NCBI RefSeq assembly: GCF_002994745.2
Contig: NC_037090.1
Location: 30,982,501-31,046,500 of the forward strand
Length of the DNA stretch: 64,000 nucleotides
Direction: 5' to 3'
DNA from: Rosa chinensis
Lineage: Eukaryota > Streptophyta > Magnoliopsida > Rosales > Rosaceae
A program made the translations under genes and the position numbers. Shown piece after piece: positions 57,095 through 64,000 of the stretch. The notes under the pieces were generated by a model that searched no databases, was not told the DNA's origin, and saw nothing but the letters and a program-made list of their open reading frames with translations. How positions within the stretch are numbered: position 1 is the first letter of the stretch; each line of letters opens with the position of its first letter.

Positions 57095-60000
57095 ATGGCG
57101 GCGTACGAGGCAACTGGCGGAGCGAACCCGGACTGGCTGAACAAAGGTGACAACGCATGGCAGATGACCTCCGCCACGCTGGTGGGTCTCCAGAGCGTGC
57201 CAGGGCTCGTCATCCTCTACGGGAGCATAGTGAAGAAGAAATGGGCGGTAAACTCCGCTTTCATGGCCCTCTACGCCTTCGCCGCCGTCTTGATCTGCTG
57301 GGTGACGTGGGCCTACAAGATGTCGTTCGGGGAGAAGCTGCTGCCGTTTTGGGGCAAGGCCGGGCCTGCCTTAGGGCAGAAGTTTCTGCTCAAGCAGGCT
57401 GCCATCCCCGCCTCCACACACTACCACGCCAACGGCGATCTCGAGACTGCCATGGCCACGCCGTGGTACCCGATGGCGAGCATGGTGTATTTTCACTGCA
57501 TGTTTGCGGCCATAACACCGATACTGTTGGCAGGTTCGGTGCTGGGGAGAATGAACTTCAAAGCGTGGATGATGTTCGTGCCTCTGTGGCTGACCTTCTC
57601 GTACACCGTCGGTGCGTTTAGCATGTGGGGCGGAGGGTTTTTATTTCAATGGGGAGTTATGGACTACGCCGGCGGGTACGTCATTCATCTTTCTTCAGGG
57701 ACCGCTGGTTTCATCACTGCTTACTGGGTACGTTAACATTCATGCTAGTTTTTTTTTTCCTCCTCTCTGAAGATATGAAATGGAGTAATTTGCATTCTGA
57801 AAAAAAAAAAGGAGTAATTTGGCATCCAAACGATTTTATAAGATTCTGTTTACAACGAGACCTATGGGTCATTGCATTAATTTGATTTTGACATTGGGTG
57901 ACTTTTATAATTTCTTGTTATGTGAAGACAGACGTGTCTTTTACCTCTAGCGTCTTTCATTGTAAAGACTAAAACACATAATGCCAGTTAGGTCATGTAT
58001 TCTCTTTCAAAATATTTGAATTTTAGCTATATTATCTTTTCGAGATCGTTTTATAAGATTCTGTTTACAACAATACCAATGGGTCCATTGCATTTGATTT
58101 TGGCATTGGGCCGGTGACTTTTATAATTTTTTGTTATGTAAAGACAGACATGCCTTTACCTCTAGTGTCTTTCATTGTAAAGACTAAAACACATAATGCC
58201 AGTTAGGTCATATACTCTCTTTCAAAATATTTGAATTTTAGCCATATTATCTTTTCGAGATCGTTTTATCTCAATAATATAGAATTTGACATATCCATTT
58301 TTCTAAGAAGAAATGTGTTCATTCATGCACTAAACCAAACCCAAAATAATTACATTTCCCCATCGTCAACCTAGGAAAGTTAATCTCTTGTTTTTCTAGA
58401 TTCAATCTCTTGGTATAAAGCTTTTCATTAATCTCAATAATAAAGATTGGTAATTTAACACATACATGCCAAACTGTTTAGCTAAGAGAATATTCATGCA
58501 TATATTAGGTTTAGGAGAATTCTTCTTCCAATTGTTTAATTTCCAATTAATCTGGAACTAAAGTCTCATGGCTACAAGTCTAATTTTTTTTTATCAGCTG
58601 AAAATGATTTTAGTATGAATTTGAACTCAAAATTAAACAAATAAATAAAACGAAATCTGAATATAATTTAATGATATGCTGACGTTGATCGAGTTTCAGG
58701 TAGGACCTAGGCTGAAGAAGGACAGGGAGAGATTCCCACCAAACAACGTGCTGCTGACTTTGGCGGGAGCGGGGTTGCTGTGGATGGGATGGGCCGGTTT
58801 CAACGGCGGAGATCCGTATGCGGCCAACATAACTGCCTCCATGGCTGTCCTCAACACTAACATCTGCGCCGCTACGAGTCTCGTGGTGTGGACGGCGCTC
58901 GATGTCATCTTCTTCAACAAGCCCTCCGTCATCGGAGCAGTCCAGGGAATGATTACCGGCCTCGTCGTCATTACTCCTGCTGCAGGTACTTAGCTCTTTT
59001 ACTTTTATCCTCGATCCATTATGAATTTAGGGTTGGCTTTAGCGTAGAGACTGGTTATAATGTGAATTCAGGAGTTAACTCGAAGTTTATGAGCAACATG
59101 AACAATCGGTTCGTATCAAATAACAGTTGATAGAATATACTAGATATTTCTACATTATTATTTACCGGCTGGGTTGTTTGGTTTAAATATTTCACTGAAA
59201 GATACGTGAAGTTGTTAACACAAACCTTAAGTTAAGCAAAGTCAATCATTGAGACTTACTAAAATTTAATTGTCAGAAAAACGCGTCCCTTTGCTGTATT
59301 AGATGGGTCAAAGGTTGTTATCATGTAGAAAAGAAGAAAAGGAAAAATATTTTTGGGTCCCTTTCCATTAATTAATTTGTCTACACTTCTCTTATTTTTG
59401 CTCTTAATATATAATTGATAGGATGTGGGTGTCCATTAGAAAAAATTTATGTACGTCATTAGAGTTAACGTACATGTTCGTCCATGTGATATGAGGATGT
59501 ACTTTGACTATGAAACTCATCAAGATTTTTCAATATTAAAGTGTAATGTATATCGACTAATATTGTATTTTAATTAAAAGAAAGTGTAAAGTGAAAAACA
59601 CTATAAACTTAAACGATAAAGCTAGTAATGCAAGAAGCTAGTGGCCTGTAGCACAATCCATTTTATAATATCTAACTAAGTAATTGCATAGACTGATGGT
59701 ACGTGTATTGTGTAATTTCGTGAATGAATTAGGTCTTGTACAAGGATGGGCAGCAATAGTGATGGGAGTATTGGCTGGCAGCGTGCCATGGTTCACCATG
59801 ATGATCGTAGACAAAAGGTGGAGACTCTTAACCGCAGTTGACGACACCCTCGGCGTCGTCCATACCCACGCAGTGGCCGGATTCCTAGGTGGCATATTGA
59901 CTGGTATCTTTGCCGAGCCCCAACTATGTGCGCTCTTCTTGCCAGCCACGAACTCTCGCGGGGTAGCCTACGGGGGCATCCAAGTGTTCAAACAAATCGT

Positions 60001-60241
60001 AGCCGCCCTGTTCATCATCGGATGGAACATCGTGGTGACCTCAATCATTTGTGTGGCAATTCGGTTTGTGGTTCCTCTACGCATGCCGGAGGAGCAGTTG
60101 TTGATTGGAGATGACGCAGTGCATGGGGAAGAGGCCTACGCTTTGTGGGGTGATGGGGAGCTGTATGATGAAACTAAGCATGATAAACATTACTCGGAAA
60201 ATGGTAAGTTTGCATCCAGTGGTGCCACTCAGGCTGTCTAA
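57095..60241 (+). CDS. AMT3;1-like: ammonium transporter, AMT2/AMT3 clade (copy 3)
   Basis: Exons 57095-57727, 58700-58985 and 59733-60241 join in frame to 475 aa. The first exon differs from copy 2 by a single residue (FLFQWGV for FLFHWGV). It keeps both pore His positions, the substrate Asp and an unaltered tail motif [18 protein letters not shown] followed by the native tail ([10 protein letters not shown]). It has compact introns of 972 and 747 bases, with no large insertion, and is the most compact of the three genes. A 1.9-kb Mutator-like element sits about 450 bases upstream of the ATG and may affect expression. It looks functional. Confidence 0.93.
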
Positions 60242-60267
60242 GCTACCCTCCTACCAAAATATCATTG

Positions 60268-60413
60268 TGAATTTTATCGGTTACAGTTGTACGTGTATTG
60301 TCACTGAAACAATTACATGTCCTCATTTGAATGTATATTGTGAATTATATCGGTTACAGTTGTACGTGTATTGTCACTGAAACAATTACATGTCCTCATT
60401 TGTATGTATATTG
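60268..60413. repeat. 73-bp tandem duplication in AMT copy 3 3' flank
   Basis: Same doubling as at 45660-45805; absent in unit 1. Confidence 0.85.
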
Positions 60414-60728
60414 TTATTTGGGTTTGCATTTGGCTTATCGATGATGCGAATGATTATTTCCTATCTCATGGAAATGCTCAATGGCATATTTCATGAACGA
60501 TTGGTTGACATATAAACCATACTGCATGCCCAAACTCCAACAGCCTTAAATCCTAAATTCGCGTCTAATTTACGGGACCCCTAATTTACCATACAGCCAA
60601 TGCTCATATGAAGCTGGAGATATATCTTGGCTCTTCCTCAAATGTATAGATGTTTTAGATTATATATGATACAGAACATAACTCTACTTCTAATTTCACA
60701 TTGGCTTGTTCTAAAATATTGTTATGTT

Positions 60729-62156
60729 AAATCCGTTCTGAAACAGTAGAGAGAGAAACCCGTTCTGAAACCCAAATTAATCTTCCCTTCAGTCGTCATT
60801 CGTTCCTTGTCCGGCGGCCCTTCGAGTCTGCGCGGGCCTCTGGCCTTGTTGGCGCACAGTGGGTGCAGCCGGACGGGACATCTTCGCCTTAGTTGCAATG
60901 GGTCCTTGATGGACAACGACGGGATTTCCCTAAATAAATCAAGTCAGAGTGGAGGAGGCCGAGAGGTTGTCGGCACCAGTTTTCTTTCATCTGAGGTCTT
61001 AGGGTTTTGAGGGGAGTCACGGTACGTGGAGAGTCAGACGATGGTGGATGGGGCTACGCGTCCTTGGTTGGATTAGCGGATTCCTTTTCTAGTCGCCGGA
61101 TTGAATAAGATGGGGGTCTTTCTCTTATTTGTGTGCTGATCGGAGTGAGGGGTCTTGGCGGACGGGATTTGGAGGTGACAGATCAGAGATTCTTCTTACC
61201 TTGTTGGATCTTAGCACCACCTGTTGGATGGCGTTTAGGTGACAGTGGACAGTGGCAGGTGTGATAGAGGTGGTGTGGTAGCGGCAGTGATTCAGGCGGG
61301 AGAGTGTTAGGATCCGTTTGTCTTAGGGGCTAGACTCTTACATGTTTTATGGGTCATTATTATGTTGTGAGCTTATTACACTTTATGACCATCTTATATA
61401 GCTACTGAGATGTACTCCAAGACTATCATTGAAGAATATTGAAGTTTTCATTTACTTATTTCCTTTAGTTTCTTTTAGCTAACTTCCTTCTTTTACGATG
61501 TCATTTTTTGGTTACGATCTCGAGGATCAGAGAGTGATGTTAGGCTCCTTGCAGCTTTCTTCTTGGGCTTGGTGATTGGGCCTAGGCCTTTACCCTAGGC
61601 TCCTTTTGTTTTAAGCTTAATTGCTTTTATTTTTGTATTTTAATTTTAGGTGTCTGCTTGCCATTAATTAGTTGCTATCTTTTTTGGATAGAACACTAGA
61701 ATGAGGTGGGGTTTATCCTGGTCTACGCACCTTGAGTATCATGTTTGGCCTAGGATGGGAGCGAGTTTCTTGCATCGTCAAATGGTCACAGCCACCTAGT
61801 AGCAAGATGAAACTAAGTGTCACCGACGTTAGTTTTCAGTGGCAGCATAGTGGAAAAGTTGATTTTATTAGTGTATTATGGCTCCGCGTGAGCATCATAT
61901 TTTTGATATGTTGCCAAAATTGTAAAGCAAATGGAGTAGCCAATCGTGCACTCTTTGCTCAGTGGTGCGTATTAGAATACACATGATTAGTGGAGACTCC
62001 TGATATTATTTCAAGATATTCTCTCCTAACTTATTATCAAATGGCGTTTAGGCATTATGTCGATCCCTTCTTGAATTCTATGGTTTCATGAATGGTTAAG
62101 GCTTAAGGGTAACCGTTTTAGCCCTACCTAAAAAAAATAAAATAAAAAATAGAAAA
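60729..62156 (+). mobile_element. LINE-derived element in AMT unit 3
   Basis: Orthologous to 46119-48491 but without the solo LTR. Flanks are AAAATATTGTTATGTT (60713-60728) and AAAAGATTGTTGTGTT (62157-62172), now diverged by single changes. The LINE-tail frame at 61732-61986 ends early at a TGA compared with unit 2. Confidence 0.82.
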
Positions 62157-64000
62157 AAAAGATTGTTGTGTTCGATAATCGATACTGTTAATTTCCAATC
62201 TAACATCCTATATGAACTGATGCTACAACCTCAAGTCCTCAATCATAGGGACTAGGGGATCATGAAAAATCGAATCCCAATAGAATATTATGGTTGATTC
62301 AACCAAATTATCAAGATAAGCAACTACAGTCTATCAACAAATGAACATAATCCACAGTTATAATAGCAAATTACGAAAAACTACAAAACTAGCATAACAG
62401 TCCTTTGCCCAAAACTGAAAGGGCATATTTCCTTGCGGTTATCCAAACATGTACTTTATTTTTCTACTAATTAAGGAAAATGTCCCTCACTATACGATAG
62501 AGGAAAATGGTCGACATATTCTTTCTTTTTTTACTAAAGAGATCTAGACTAGTCAAGGTTAACGAATGTTAAGTTCTAACTCATACATGAAATTTAATTG
62601 TAAATTTAACAATTTTAAGCTATGCTTTTTGGCTTTCGAATTTTCAATTCCATTTCTATCGACTTGACAATAGATTGTGTTGCATCTGCTTTATTTTATG
62701 TTATTAGAATTTGCCTTTTGTGTTTTTAGTGTTGTCATTAAGTGTTGGCTAATAGGTATGATGCATCTGATTTGCTTAGTCGCTAAGATGCTTATGTTTG
62801 GTGTTTGGGTTTTTTTTATCAATATAAACATGCGGCGGTGGCAAGTTTTAATATTAATTTGATGTGGGCATGAACCTAAATAGACCGCATGGTCTTTAAG
62901 TCCCCTTACTTTGAACATGAATATTCGGCATTGTTGGTAAATTACTAAATTACTGTAAGCTAAAAGCCTAAAATCACAACCTTGTTGGTAAATTACTGGT
63001 GGAAATTTACAAATTACTACTAAATCTTTGATCAGATCAAAAAAAATTACCACCACCAAAACAAATTCACATAAATCCCAAACACCAAAACAAAATCTTT
63101 TGCAATGACTAAGCAGATCCTATGAAACATGTTGGCTAGTACTTGATGACAATACCATGAACAAAATAAGGCAGATTCGGATAAAAATAAATAAATAAAT
63201 AAAATTTACATGCAGCACATTAATCCATTATCAAGTTGATAGAAATGAAATGAAATTTCAAAAAACATACCTCATATAATTAAATTTACAAACCAAACTT
63301 CATATCTAAGTGAAAATTCCAAATTCGTCAACCTTGGCTAATTTCGATCTAGATATGGATCTCAACCTGAATATGGACCTCTTCATTCCCTACGTCTCTT
63401 CCTCTTTCTGAGTCCATATTTGGTTGTCATATATTTTTCTCTATTGTAAACGAGACATTTTCATCAATATAAAAATAAAAAAACATTTCCCGGTAGGTTT
63501 CACTTATCCACATGAATTGTCTAAGTGCATCACAAGAAGAAAGTCTTCAGTACATTTGTCGTGTCACTTGAATAGTAGCACAGACCAAATAAGAACATTA
63601 GCAGTCAGTGGGGGCGGTTTTGGTATTTTCGTAGAGGATAAGTAAGGCAATTTTGAAAACACAAAAATTGGTGGGTTTTAATTGCCAGCCGCACCATCCA
63701 CGTGGCATAGTTTCCGTATTGAATACTTTCTCCATCGCAAGGGAGTAGGATCTTTGGGTTTTGCACTAGAGAATAGTTAGGTAGTTAGGCTGTAATTTTT
63801 GGTACGTAATGTAACACTGTGTTACCTTACTGTTTAATTGCTCTTGTTATAAATGTTACTTGATGATCGAGGATGTCAAACTGTAAGGATAGAAGATGTT
63901 GACACCTCCAATGCTACATTTCTACCATGCTTGAGAGATTGATGATACTTATTGCAAGGTCTAGCAATTCCATAGTTGTTTAACCTACCATTGCAAGAGC
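62157..64000. other. AMT unit 3 3' flank to window end
   Basis: Near-identical to 48492-49175 plus 49550-50735 of unit 2, minus the short LINE. No gene is recognised. The duplication boundary lies beyond the window. Confidence 0.65.

Overview
The window is plant nuclear DNA, from a eudicot. The evidence is AT-rich intergenic sequence, spliced genes with GT-AG introns, and dense plant-type transposable elements (Copia, Gypsy solo LTRs, LINE, CACTA, Mutator-like and an endogenous caulimovirid). Rosaceae is a plausible family, but that is an impression and not something shown by the sequence.

The backbone is a tandem family of three ammonium-transporter genes of the AMT2/AMT3 (MEP-like) clade, all on the + strand and all with the same three-exon structure. 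Copy 1 is at 2938-7906 (480 aa), copy 2 at 30777-45542 (469 aa) and copy 3 at 57095-60241 (475 aa). All three keep an open frame after splicing. Copy 2 has intron 1 swollen to about 11.9 kb and its native C-terminal tail replaced by an insertion. Each gene sits in a duplicated unit with recognisable promoter and 3' flank: unit 1 about 2090-10005, unit 2 about 16298-50735, unit 3 about 53433 to beyond the window. Units 2 and 3 share a Copia LTR junction, a LINE and a 73-bp tandem duplication in the 3' flank that unit 1 lacks, so they split more recently.

Region by region: 1-2089 is gene-free with a decayed CACTA-like tail. 2090-10005 is AMT unit 1 with a TIR element in intron 2 and a reverse LINE fragment downstream. 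10006-16297 holds a Gypsy LTR piece and a 4.7-kb CACTA element (11239-15980) carrying exons copied from a SET-domain methyltransferase gene and a sulfite oxidase gene. 16374-21658 is a TIR element with a degenerate Mutator-like element (16386-20626) nested in its terminus. 21725-29468 is a Copia-type element with LTRs, PBS, PPT and a 5-bp target duplication; only gag is visible, and its interior is packed with a DNA polymerase lambda gene fragment, a palindromic MITE and a second CACTA element carrying an HMG-CoA-reductase-like fragment. 30777-45542 is AMT copy 2. Its first intron holds a TIR element containing an endogenous pararetrovirus (polyprotein reading frame 33437-40054, minus strand, interrupted by stops), itself interrupted by a 2.6-kb Gypsy solo LTR with a striking array of hairpins. 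45543-52530 is 3' flank with LINE pieces, another solo LTR and the last exon of an LRR receptor kinase. 52533-53381 is a second copy of the intron-2 TIR element. 53433-64000 is unit 3.

The only genes that look intact are the three ammonium transporters. Everything else with coding character is a transposon gene, viral relic or captured gene fragment. Insertion order can be read from target-site duplications and nesting, which makes the locus a good record of its own history.
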